This document shows positions 1-7,660 of a DNA stretch of 9,519 bases, in pieces. A program made the position numbers and the translations under genes. This DNA is from Candidatus Moranbacteria bacterium CG_4_9_14_3_um_filter_45_14 (GTDB lineage: Bacteria; Patescibacteriota; Minisyncoccia; Moranbacterales; UBA1568), in contig PFVP01000027.1 of NCBI GenBank assembly GCA_002790675.1, positions 1 to 9,519 on the forward strand, written 5' to 3'. A model generated the notes under the pieces. That model saw nothing but the letters and a program-made list of their open reading frames with translations. It was not told the origin of the DNA and did no database searches. Position 1 is the first letter of the stretch. Each line of letters opens with the position of its first letter.

Positions 1-1
1 C

Positions 2-3000
2 GACGAGAATGAGAATATGTATCTGATTCGCGGGCACCATGACAATGTATTCGTGAGGTACAACGTCACGACAGGGACAACGACAGAAATGGCGAAACTC
101 CCTGTCGGTGCGTGGGATGGATCGAGTCTGGTATATGTGGGTAATCACAACGAAATCTACTATTCCCCAGGGAGTATTGGTACGACACGATCCGGTTCGA
201 GTAACTATTTCTATAAATATGATATTCCGACCAATACCTGGAGTGAGGTAACGACGGATCGACCAGCGGCTCAGACCGGAGCAGGATCGAGTATGACCTA
301 TGACGGCAGTCGCTATATCTATCTGACACGAGGGGCGGGACAAACTACATGGTGGCGCTATGATCTTGATGCGTCTGCTGGATCTCGCTGGTCAACATTG
401 TCTGTTATTGGAGCACCAAATGTTACGACTGGTGGAGAGATGACGCATAATGGCGGATATATTTATTCTGTCAGAGGGGGAAATAATGCGAATTATCGGT
501 ATGATATCGGGGCGGGTACCTGGGCTACTATGCCGGTGCTACCAGCAACTATCAGTACGGGTGGCAGTATCACTGATGGTGGAGATGGGTATCTTTACGT
601 AACGCGCGGTACGAATACGGCCAACAATTATCGGTATCGTATCGCCGATGGTCTCTTGGGAACATGGACATCGATGACGGATATCCCGGCACAAGTGAAT
701 GCCGGCGGTTTTGAAGAACATGTGAGTAATCGTAACTGGGTGATCGCAGGAATTGGTACCAATTCGTATCCAGACGGACTCTATAGTTTTGTTGTGAGTT
801 CGACTGGGAATGGCACCGGGTTTATGAAGACGGGGACTTATACTTCAGAGGCTATCAACCTTGTCTCGGTTTACAAATGGGCGAATTTCTCTGTCAACTA
901 CACGCTTCCGAACAATACATTTGTTACTTTTGAAACGAGGACATCTGCTGATGGAGCGACCTGGGATAATTGGACCAATATCTCCAATGAACAGGTATTT
1001 GGCACGACTCATACATTTAAAATAAATTCGACTCCCAATGGATACCTGCAAGTACGCGCCAATCTTTCGTCATCGGATCGGATTTTTTCACCGCTCATCA
1101 CGGATTACGCAGTGAGTTATTATCAGGATATTACTGAGCCGACGAATCCAAGCGCGGTGAGCGCGTATACGGACGGAACCAAGGTAACCAGTATGTCGAC
1201 GGATACCTGGTACAATCATACCGCGCCGTATTTCGAGTGGCCGGATGTGGATGCTATGGGGGGAGCCACTGATGGCGTGGGCGGATCAGGCGTAGCCGGG
1301 TACTATGTGTATTTCGGTATTGATAGCGGTGCCGACCCGGTAACCTTTCAGACGGCCAATAACTATACGGCGGGGAGTTTATCAGCAGGGCAAACATATT
1401 ATCTGAAGATTATGACCAAAGATAATGCCGGAATGATAACAGCTACTTCGTACAACGCTTTCACGTATAAGTTCGATAATATCGCCCCGATCAACCCGAC
1501 ACTGATAGATGTAGTTCCGACCGGATATACGGCGACGGACAACTTTGTTTTTACCTGGTCGGCAGACGCGACGGATTCATTTTCGAGCATAGTGAAACTG
1601 CAGTATCGCACTGATGGAGATGTTCCTGATACGTGGGTGGATATTGCCGATGTCAATCAGGTATCACTGACACTTCCGAACGTGGATCATATTGTCGGTG
1701 CGTATCAGTCAGGGAAGAACAAGTTTTATTTGCGGGTAGTGGATGGCGCGGGCAATGTTTCTCCGCCGTTTCTTCAGGAATATTATTACAGTGCCAGTGC
1801 CCCGACACCGCCAGAGAATCTGGTAGCTACTCCAACGTCTTCGACCAATAACTCTTTTACTTTTTCTTGGGACACGCCACTTTCGTATGCTGGGGATCCG
1901 ACGAAAATCATCTATCATTATTCGATCAATTTATTACCAACGGCCAATAACTCAGTCGCTACGGCGGCCAAAGCAGCTGGTCCGAGTGCTTTTGCTACCC
2001 AGAAAGGGGATAATCTCTTCTTTGTGGTCGCCGAGGATGAGTCGGGCAATATCGAATGGGGCAATTATGCTTCCGTCACCTTTACAGCTGATACCAGCAA
2101 TCCACCGATTCCGGGAAATGTACAGATATTTGATACCTCTGATCGTGAGAATACCAAGTATGGCATCGCCGTCAAATGGGCGCGTCCGGATGGCATCGAT
2201 GTGGCGAACTTCGATGGCTTTGTCATTTATCGATCAGAAGATAATGTTACGTTTACGGAAATTGCCAAGACGACGGGGAGTGCCTATGTCGATTCCGGAG
2301 AAATTCTCCTTGCGTCTGGTGATACGACTTTGGAAAGCAAATTGTACTATTATTATGTGAAGTCCAAAGACAAGACGAGTAATTATTCCGCCGCTTCTTC
2401 GACAGTCTCGATTATTCCGACAGGGAAATACACGACCGCGCCGAAATTGGTGGGGACGCCGAGCTACACGGTACAATCTTTCTTGGCGAATTTCAAATGG
2501 GCTACCGATCGGGTGGCGAGTTCGTTTGTCGAATATGGTAAATCCATTTCTCTTGGCGAGACGACCGGTCAGGTGGATTCAGTAACGACTCATGAGGTAC
2601 TGGTGAAAGGACTGGAAGCGGGAACAAAATATTTCTATAGTGTGAAGTATATCGATCCAGATGGAAATATCGGCACATCGACTGTGGATACCTTCACGAC
2701 TCTTCCGCCTCCTGTCATTTCTGATGTAACCGTGACGGATATTCAATTGTATACTGCTTACATCAATTGGACGACCAATGTGAGCGCGACCTGCACACTT
2801 AAGTATGGTTCATACAGTATTGAGGAAACATCCGGGGGATCATCACATATACAGAAAATAGATAAACTCCAGCCCGCGTCCGACTACTCGGCCCAGATTG
2901 ATTGCATTGATGGTGATTTGAACACTTTTTCTTCCGATCAGTACTCTTTCAGCACTCCGGAAGAGCCGATCGTTTCTGAGGTACTCATCGAAAATAAAGA

Positions 3001-3628
3001 GAATGTTGATTTGCCGACCGTTACTATCAGCTATAAGACGAATGTTTCGACCTCAACTCTGATATACTACAAATCAGCCAGTGGGGATAACCATACCTAT
3101 CTGACGGAAGATTTGGTAACGGATCATGCCGCGGAAATTTCCAATCTTGATCCAGCCGTAGAATATACGATTACCGTAACCGGAAATGATCAATACAATA
3201 TTCAGGCGAAACCGTTCGAACAAAAGATTACCACTCGTACTGACTCTCGTCCGCCAAAAATTCTTTCCAATAAGTCGATGGGTCGGGTATCGGGACGTGG
3301 AATCAACGCCCAGGCTAACGTGTATATCAGGATTGAGACCGACGAGCCATCCCGCATCTATGTCGCTTACGCGAGAGGCATCGTTACCAAATCATTTGAA
3401 CAATCGACGAGTGATGATTCCTTGAATACCTATCACCTGATCACCATTCCGGCAGAAGCGGGTGATGTGTATAGTTATCAGGTTGAAGCCTCTGATGAAG
3501 CGGGTAATAAGACCGTTACTGACGCGGCAACGGTTCCTGTAGAACAGTCGAAAGCTAATGCTACTGAAGTCATCACGAGGACTTTCCTCAATAATTTCGG
3601 ATGGATTGCGAAAATACGAGGGAATTAA
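2..3628 (+). CDS. Giant extracellular kelch/fibronectin-III-like multidomain protein, 5' end outside window
   Basis: The reading frame is open to the left edge, so the N-terminus and any signal peptide are missing. The first in-window Met is at 17, and residues below count from it. Residues ~1-265 hold about five kelch-like beta-propeller blades of ~50 residues, recurring as YRYDI..GTW..MP, a Gly-rich turn, then GYIY..RG. Residues ~269-371 form a beta-sandwich-like module. Then come Ig/FN3-like domains starting near residues 372, 488, 595, 694, 806, 897, 982 and 1077, with typical W/Y core residues, Pro-rich linkers and ends such as KDNAGM, VDGAGNVS and DEAGNKT. A short amphipathic tail (~1176-1203) follows. 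There is no LPXTG motif or C-terminal membrane helix. The composition (rich in Thr, Ser, Asn and Tyr, only two Cys) suits an exported surface or adhesion protein. The ligand is unknown. It is probably co-transcribed with the ABC genes downstream. Confidence is high for a surface multidomain protein and low for any specific function. Confidence 0.85.
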   Translation, partial: DENENMYLIRGHHDNVFVRYNVTTGTTTEMAKLPVGAWDGSSLVYVGNHNEIYYSPGSIGTTRSGSSNYFYKYDIPTNTWSEVTTDRPAAQTGAGSSMTYDGSRYIYLTRGAGQTTWWRYDLDASAGSRWSTLSVIGAPNVTTGGEMTHNGGYIYSVRGGNNANYRYDIGAGTWATMPVLPATISTGGSITDGGDGYLYVTRGTNTANNYRYRIADGLLGTWTSMTDIPAQVNAGGFEEHVSNRNWVIAGIGTNSYPDGLYSFVVSSTGNGTGFMKTGTYTSEAINLVSVYKWANFSVNYTLPNNTFVTFETRTSADGATWDNWTNISNEQVFGTTHTFKINSTPNGYLQVRANLSSSDRIFSPLITDYAVSYYQDITEPTNPSAVSAYTDGTKVTSMSTDTWYNHTAPYFEWPDVDAMGGATDGVGGSGVAGYYVYFGIDSGADPVTFQTANNYTAGSLSAGQTYYLKIMTKDNAGMITATSYNAFTYKFDNIAPINPTLIDVVPTGYTATDNFVFTWSADATDSFSSIVKLQYRTDGDVPDTWVDIADVNQVSLTLPNVDHIVGAYQSGKNKFYLRVVDGAGNVSPPFLQEYYYSASAPTPPENLVATPTSSTNNSFTFSWDTPLSYAGDPTKIIYHYSINLLPTANNSVATAAKAAGPSAFATQKGDNLFFVVAEDESGNIEWGNYASVTFTADTSNPPIPGNVQIFDTSDRENTKYGIAVKWARPDGIDVANFDGFVIYRSEDNVTFTEIAKTTGSAYVDSGEILLASGDTTLESKLYYYYVKSKDKTSNYSAASSTVSIIPTGKYTTAPKLVGTPSYTVQSFLANFKWATDRVASSFVEYGKSISLGETTGQVDSVTTHEVLVKGLEAGTKYFYSVKYIDPDGNIGTSTVDTFTTLPPPVISDVTVTDIQLYTAYINWTTNVSATCTLKYGSYSIEETSGGSSHIQKIDKLQPASDYSAQIDCIDGDLNTFSSDQYSFSTPEEPIVSEVLIENKENVDLPTVTISYKTNVSTSTLIYYKSASGDNHTYLTEDLVTDHAAEISNLDPAVEYTITVTGNDQYNIQAKPFEQKITTRTDSRPPKILSNKSMGRVSGRGINAQANVYIRIETDEPSRIYVAYARGIVTKSFEQSTSDDSLNTYHLITIPAEAGDVYSYQVEASDEAGNKTVTDAATVPVEQSKANATEVITRTFLNNFGWIAKIRGN
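3618..3623 (+). promoter_or_regulatory. Shine-Dalgarno site of the ABC ATPase gene
   Basis: GAGGGA lies 7 nt before the ATG at 3631 and 2 nt before the TAA (3626-3628) of the surface-protein gene. This position decides the start: the ATG at 3601 would overlap the upstream gene and has no such site, and the ATG at 3649 has only an A-rich stretch before it. A ribosome ending the upstream gene would stop right on this site, which suggests translational coupling. Confidence 0.6.
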
Positions 3629-3630
3629 AA

Positions 3631-4416
3631 ATGAGAGAAAAAGAAAATATGGCCGAAGAAAAGAAAATGGTTATTAAAGTGGTAGGACTCAAGAAGAGTT
3701 TTCATGTTGGGATACAGGACATCCCGGTTCTTTATGGTATTAACTTGGAAATTACTGAAGGAGAATTCGTGCTTTTGGTGGGGCCATCTGGTTGTGGGAA
3801 ATCGACACTGCTTCATTCTATCTATGGATTGGAAAACCCGACCGAAGGCACTGTTTTCATCGAGGAAGAAGATATTTGGAGCCGTACAAAAGATTGGCGA
3901 GCCCATTTTCGAAATCATTTTATCGGATTTATTCCGCAACAACCATTTTGGATCAAATCACTCACCGTCATCGAGAATATCGCCATACCGGGGGTGATCG
4001 CGGGAAGAACATTTGATGAGAGTATTGTGATAGCCGCTAAATTGATTGAACTCGTCGGAATGGGGAAGTGGGCGGATCATCGACCATTTGATCTTTCCGG
4101 AGGACAACAACAGCGTATCGCTTTAGCTCGATCGTTGCTTCTCGATCCGAAGTTTCTTATTGCTGATGAACCGACAGGAAATTTGGATTTCAGGTCAGGA
4201 GAAGAACTGATGACACTCGTGAGGAATATTTCCCAACAATTCAAGATTACCATTTTGATGGTTACTCACAATACGGATCAATATAAATTTGGATCGAGGA
4301 TTGTCAATATGGTGGATGGACAGATTACATCGGATATCATCAATAAACAATCCCTTTCGAAGTTGGAAGAAATGGGAGAAGTTAAAAAAACAGGGGAAAC
4401 AAAAATAGTAGCATAA
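3631..4416 (+). CDS. ABC transporter ATP-binding protein, LolD/MacB class
   Basis: This is a cytoplasmic nucleotide-binding subunit that would power the adjacent membrane permease. With the start at 3631 it has 261 residues. All ABC motifs are intact: Walker A GPSGCGKST (51-59), Q-loop in GFIPQQ (Q103), signature LSGGQQQR (155-162), Walker B FLIADE (175-180) with D-loop NLD just after, and switch His in THN (H213). The pattern DEPTGNLD plus THN is typical of the family containing LolD, MacB ATPase domains and FtsE, whose partners work mechanically on envelope substrates rather than moving small solutes. It is somewhat longer than a typical LolD, owing to a charged N-terminal extension and a Lys/Glu-rich tail of ~20 residues. 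The ATPase and the membrane domain are separate genes here, unlike fused MacB. The substrate cannot be read from the sequence; the neighbouring surface protein is one candidate. Confidence 0.92.
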   Translation: MREKENMAEEKKMVIKVVGLKKSFHVGIQDIPVLYGINLEITEGEFVLLVGPSGCGKSTLLHSIYGLENPTEGTVFIEEEDIWSRTKDWRAHFRNHFIGFIPQQPFWIKSLTVIENIAIPGVIAGRTFDESIVIAAKLIELVGMGKWADHRPFDLSGGQQQRIALARSLLLDPKFLIADEPTGNLDFRSGEELMTLVRNISQQFKITILMVTHNTDQYKFGSRIVNMVDGQITSDIINKQSLSKLEEMGEVKKTGETKIVA

Positions 4417-4420
4417 AACT

Positions 4421-5725
4421 ATGTCTTTTTTTTCACATCAGAAAAAAAATGAAATCGCAAGGACTCAGAAAGTGAGAACGCGTTTTTCACATATGCGGAT
4501 ATCATCGGTACTCTTCATCGGGTATCGCAATATGTTTGCTAACCGGATGCGATCCATATTGACTATCGGTGGTGTGGCTATTGGTATTGGTGTCATCACT
4601 CTCCTTATTTCTCTTGGCTTTGGGGTGCAGGAAATGGTGATTCACGAAGTGACTAAAAACAATCCGAGCGATATCATTGATATCACGAATAAAAGTTTGG
4701 AAAGTTTCGTTTTGCTCGATAAGAACACATTGGAACGAATCCGGGGGATCGATGGCATCGAGCAAGTGGAAATCCGTTCCAGTATCGGAGGAAAATTATT
4801 TCAAGGAGATTCACAAACTGATGTGGTGATCAACGCGGTCAGTCGACACTATCTCGATTTGGCACGATCGGATGTGAGTCAGACATTAAGAGAAAAGATT
4901 TTTACGGAGCCGGAAGGTATTTTGATTACGCCGAAACTCGCCAATCTTCTTGGTTTTGAGAATCCAAGCGAGAGCATCGGAAAAACGATAGAATACAGTG
5001 CTGTGGTAACGGATGATATGCTTGCTGATGTAGAAGATGTCCCAGAAGAGACACCAAAAAATGAGCATGAGAATATGGTGACCATTGTTGGGATTATCAA
5101 TGATCAAACGAAAGATGATGCGGTGTATGCTTACATTTCCATAGAGGAAATTCGGGAACGCTATGGCGGTGTGACAGGACAGTTTGCCAAGGCGCGAGTG
5201 AAAAACGAGTCCAGTATTGAATCCGTGCGTCTGCAGATTGAGCAGACAGCCTTTGTGACGGAAAGCGTTATCGATACCATTGCGGATATTAATTCTTTCT
5301 TTCTCATTGTCAGGTCTATTTTGATCGTGTTTGGCGTGATTATTATGTCCATTTCCGCTATGGGAATGCTCAATACTTTGAGTATTTCTCTTTTGCAACG
5401 GACCAAAGAGGTGGGAATTTTAAAGGCGCTCGGTACCAAGAGAACCGATATTTTCAAGATATTTATTTTTGAAGCATTCCTCATCAGTTTTCTCGGTGGT
5501 ATCATAGGACTGGTTTTTGGATATGGTGCCGCGCGAGGAGTAAATTATTTGATGAATATTTTTGCCATCCGATACGGTGTGGTAGCTTCTTCGTTTGTTG
5601 AGGTTCCGACAGCCTTCGTTATTTCCATTGTTATTTTTATCTTTTTTCTCGGCTTGATTACAGGGATATTCCCCGCGATGCGTGCTTCCAAAATTCACGC
5701 ACTGGAAGCGCTCCGATATGAGTAA
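4421..5725 (+). CDS. MacB/FtsX-family ABC transporter permease
   Basis: This is a membrane subunit of 434 residues with the MacB/LolCE layout. It has a basic cytoplasmic N-terminus, TM1 (~45-68), a large extracytoplasmic domain (~70-290) resembling MacB_PCD, then TM2 (~293-320), TM3 (~347-370) and TM4 (~396-418). The sequence QRTKEVGILKALG (326-338) after TM2 is the typical FtsX-fold cytoplasmic loop, and the C-terminal PAMRASKIHALEALRYE is the family hallmark. Residues ~197-218 are an acidic insertion (TDDMLADVEDVPEE and following) in the external domain. The ATG at 4421 lies 4 nt after the ATPase stop, so the pair is almost surely co-translated. No good Shine-Dalgarno site precedes it or the alternative Met at 4493. 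In MacB-type machines this subunit couples ATP hydrolysis to movements of the external domain. No MacA-like adaptor gene is present in the window. Confidence 0.92.
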   Translation: MSFFSHQKKNEIARTQKVRTRFSHMRISSVLFIGYRNMFANRMRSILTIGGVAIGIGVITLLISLGFGVQEMVIHEVTKNNPSDIIDITNKSLESFVLLDKNTLERIRGIDGIEQVEIRSSIGGKLFQGDSQTDVVINAVSRHYLDLARSDVSQTLREKIFTEPEGILITPKLANLLGFENPSESIGKTIEYSAVVTDDMLADVEDVPEETPKNEHENMVTIVGIINDQTKDDAVYAYISIEEIRERYGGVTGQFAKARVKNESSIESVRLQIEQTAFVTESVIDTIADINSFFLIVRSILIVFGVIIMSISAMGMLNTLSISLLQRTKEVGILKALGTKRTDIFKIFIFEAFLISFLGGIIGLVFGYGAARGVNYLMNIFAIRYGVVASSFVEVPTAFVISIVIFIFFLGLITGIFPAMRASKIHALEALRYE

Positions 5726-5736
5726 GAGAATGTCTC

Positions 5737-5765
5737 TTGACGATTTTTTTCTAGCAGTCTATAAT
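5737..5765 (+). promoter_or_regulatory. Sigma-70-type promoter of groEL
   Basis: The -35 box TTGACG (5737-5742) and -10 box TATAAT (5760-5765) are separated by exactly 17 nt. Transcription would start near 5772, giving a leader of ~30 nt. The match to the housekeeping consensus (11 of 12 bases) predicts a strong promoter that depends on repression for its control. Confidence 0.85.
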
Positions 5766-5777
5766 AGAGAGTGCTAA
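5751..5777 (+). promoter_or_regulatory. CIRCE operator (HrcA binding site) over the groEL promoter
   Basis: The known CIRCE consensus is TTAGCACTC-N9-GAGTGCTAA. Here the left arm is CTAGCAGTC (5751-5759, 7 of 9 matches), the spacer is exactly 9 nt (5760-5768), and the right arm is GAGTGCTAA (5769-5777, perfect). The -10 hexamer lies inside the spacer, so bound HrcA would physically block RNA polymerase. This implies heat-shock control by HrcA, which is not encoded in the window. Confidence 0.88.
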
Positions 5778-5801
5778 TACGTTTAAAGTATCAAAAAAAT
5801 T

Positions 5802-7451
5802 ATGTCAAAGCAAATTTTTTACAGTGCGGATGCGCGTAAACAAATCAAAATCGGTATCGACAAAGTGGCTGATGCTGTGAAGGTAACCCTGGGTCCAAAA
5901 GGACGCAATGTCATTTTGGCTAAATCATACGGCGGACCGACAATCACCAATGATGGCGTGACGATTGCCAAAGAAATAGAATTGAAAGACAAGTTTGAAA
6001 ATCTGGGAGCGGAACTGATCAAGCAAGTGGCCGAGAAGACGAATGAGATAGCAGGCGATGGAACGACCACTTCGACAGTCATTATGCAGGCATTGGCGCG
6101 TGAAGGGTTGAAATTCGTGGAAACAGGGATCAATCCGATCGGCATTCGCCGTGGTATGGAATCTGCCAAGAATGAGGTGATAGAAATTTTGAAAAAAAAC
6201 TCCAAGAAAATTTCTTCCAAGCAGGAAATCACCAATGTCGCCATCATCTCTGCTGAGAGTCGTGAGATGGGAGAGATGATCGCCGATGTGATGGATATGG
6301 TAGGCAAGGACGGTGTCGTCACGACGGAACAATCCCAGACACTCGGACTTTCCAAAGAGATCGTCAGGGGGATGAATTTCGACAAAGGGTTCATCTCGCC
6401 GTATATGATGACTGATGCTGAATCTCAGACAGCGGAACTCGCGAACCCGGCCATTCTCATTACCGACAAGAAAATTTCAGCCATCGCTGATATTGTACCG
6501 CTGTTGAATGAGCTTGCAAAAACCGGTAAGAAAGATATCGTCATCATCGCTGAAGACGTCGATGGTGAAGCGTTGGCGACGCTGGTGGTCAATAAACTCC
6601 GTGGTGTGATCAATGTGATCGCGGTCAAAGCACCGGAATTTGGTGAGAGTCGCAAAGCTATCCTCGATGATATCGCCCTTCTGACAGGAGCAACCGTTGT
6701 CTCTCAAGACAAGGGGATGAAATTGGAAAAGACAACTCTTACGATGCTCGGTACGGCACAGAAAGTCATCACTACCAAGGACGCGACGACGATTGTCGGT
6801 GGTAAGGGGAAGAAAAAAGATATCGAGGCGCGCGTATTGGAAATCAAGACACTGATCGGAAAATCTGACAGTGAGTATGATCGTGAGAAATTAAAGAAAC
6901 GGATGGCGAAACTCGTTGGTGGAGTGGCGGTGATCCGTGTCGGAGCTTCGACGGAAACAGAGCTCAAGTATATGAAGGACAAGATGGAAGATGCCATTGC
7001 CGCGACGAAAGCAGCCATCGAAGAAGGCATCGTGGCCGGTGGAGGGACGGCACTTGTGAAAGCAGCTCTCTTCGTCGCAGGACAGAAGAAGTCGTCTGTG
7101 ACTGATTATGAATTCAAAGCAGGATACGAAATCGTTCTCAAGGCACTTTCTGAACCGCTCCGTCAAATCGCTTTTAATGCAGGAGAGCAGGATCCTGCCG
7201 TTGTGTTGAACAAAGTTCTTGAAAATAAATTGGCAAATTTCGGGTACAATGCGAAAGAGAACGTGTTCGAGGATGATATGGTCAAAGCCGGTATCATCGA
7301 TCCGCTCAAAGTGACACGCACTGCACTTGAGAACGCCGTGTCAGTAGCCGCTCTTCTTCTCACGACTGAAGCAGCCGTCGTCGATGAAGGAAAAGAAGAG
7401 CCTCTCGGGGGTGGGGGTAATCCGATGGCCGGTATGGGAGGTATGATGTAA
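5802..7451 (+). CDS. groEL: Chaperonin GroEL (Hsp60)
   Basis: This encodes the 60-kDa chaperonin subunit that folds proteins in an ATP-driven double ring in the cytoplasm. At 549 residues it has the normal family length. Visible landmarks are TLGPKGRNV (29-37), the ATP-site GDGTTTS (85-91; D86 matches the conserved Asp of GDGTT), the apical-domain block EDVDGEALATLVVNKLRG (251-268), the catalytic Asp in MEDAIAATK (D397), the chaperonin signature AAIEEGIVAGGG (404-415), and a Gly/Met-rich C-terminal tail ending MAGMGGMM. The apical motif usually written KAPGFGDRRK reads KAPEFGESRK (276-285), an uncommon variant. The start at 5802 matches the conserved N-terminus, although no clear Shine-Dalgarno site precedes it. 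It has its own CIRCE-controlled promoter and a terminator, so it forms a one-gene unit. No groES lies immediately upstream or downstream, unlike the usual groES-groEL operon. Confidence 0.98.
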   Translation: MSKQIFYSADARKQIKIGIDKVADAVKVTLGPKGRNVILAKSYGGPTITNDGVTIAKEIELKDKFENLGAELIKQVAEKTNEIAGDGTTTSTVIMQALAREGLKFVETGINPIGIRRGMESAKNEVIEILKKNSKKISSKQEITNVAIISAESREMGEMIADVMDMVGKDGVVTTEQSQTLGLSKEIVRGMNFDKGFISPYMMTDAESQTAELANPAILITDKKISAIADIVPLLNELAKTGKKDIVIIAEDVDGEALATLVVNKLRGVINVIAVKAPEFGESRKAILDDIALLTGATVVSQDKGMKLEKTTLTMLGTAQKVITTKDATTIVGGKGKKKDIEARVLEIKTLIGKSDSEYDREKLKKRMAKLVGGVAVIRVGASTETELKYMKDKMEDAIAATKAAIEEGIVAGGGTALVKAALFVAGQKKSSVTDYEFKAGYEIVLKALSEPLRQIAFNAGEQDPAVVLNKVLENKLANFGYNAKENVFEDDMVKAGIIDPLKVTRTALENAVSVAALLLTTEAAVVDEGKEEPLGGGGNPMAGMGGMM

Positions 7452-7475
7452 TTTCTAAAGGGAGAATGAGTCAAG

Positions 7476-7509
7476 AAAAGAAGTCTTTCGGGAGAGGGAC
7501 TTCTTTTTT
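7476..7509 (+). terminator. Intrinsic terminator after groEL
   Basis: A 10-bp perfect stem AAAAGAAGTC / GACTTCTTTT (7476-7485 with 7498-7507) extends inward through two G-U pairs, an A-U and a C-G around the loop GGGA (7490-7493). The 3' arm runs into a T tract (7504-7509). The hairpin begins about 25 nt after the groEL stop, as expected for factor-independent termination. Confidence 0.85.
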
Positions 7510-7510
7510 A

Positions 7511-7519
7511 TGCTATAAT
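7511..7519 (+). promoter_or_regulatory. Extended -10 promoter for the pilB unit
   Basis: The sequence TGCTATAAT is a perfect TGn-TATAAT extended -10 element, placed directly after the groEL terminator. No convincing -35 box lies at the expected distance (around 7491-7496, GGAGAG), which extended -10 promoters can tolerate. Transcription would begin near 7526. Confidence 0.65.
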
Positions 7520-7550
7520 GGAAACAAAGAAAATAACGTGTATTCCCCGA

Positions 7551-7647
7551 TTTTACTGGTACTCTCTCTAGAGGTGGGCAAGTACTCGGAAATGAAAGTA
7601 AACCGTGCCAAAGGTAGACAAGCTTTCGCTTCTCTTGCTTTATTTGG
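7551..7647 (+). other. Inverted-repeat-rich leader upstream of pilB
   Basis: The leader (~7526-7664) can form nested stems. TTTACT (7552-7557) pairs with AGTAAA (7597-7602), and GGTACT (7558-7563) pairs with AGTACT (7581-7586, one G-U), possibly with a small CTC/GAG hairpin inside. A second element pairs CCAAA (7608-7612) with TTTGG (7643-7647), enclosing CAAG/CTTG (7619-7622 with 7634-7637). Its 3' arm ends 17 nt before the pilB ATG. I do not recognise a known riboswitch class. The stems are short and may be chance, so a regulatory role is only a suggestion. Confidence 0.3.
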
Positions 7648-7660
7648 TAATAAATATTGA
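7592..7660 (+). CDS. Possible 22-codon leader ORF upstream of pilB
   Basis: An ATG at 7592 opens a 22-codon frame that ends with TGA at 7658-7660, 4 nt before the pilB ATG at 7665. The peptide is basic at the start (MKVNRAKGR) and hydrophobic later (AFASLALFG). An SD-like GAGGTG (7571-7576) lies 15 nt upstream, which is too far to be ideal. Since pilB itself has no clear Shine-Dalgarno site, termination and re-initiation from this ORF could deliver ribosomes to it. The ORF is short and unrecognised, and may be chance. Confidence 0.22.
   Translation: MKVNRAKGRQAFASLALFGNKY

Noticed and set aside
1887..2360. 157-codon ORF on the + strand inside the surface-protein gene
   Set aside because: It is an alternative frame of a gene with clear Ig/FN3-like domains. 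The translation is rich in Arg, Ser and Ile without any domain pattern, typical of a shadow frame.
5724..5750. Weak hairpin AAGAGA/TCTCTT followed by TTTTTTT after the permease gene, as a possible terminator
   Set aside because: The stem is 6 bp with only two G-C pairs and a 3-nt loop, and the T tract starts 5 nt after it. The bases are better explained as the groEL -35 region and spacer.
7466..7660. 64-codon ORF between groEL and pilB
   Set aside because: Its first part runs through the groEL terminator and the extended -10 promoter, so the full length cannot be a real gene. Only the last 22 codons from 7592 are kept, as a low-confidence leader ORF.
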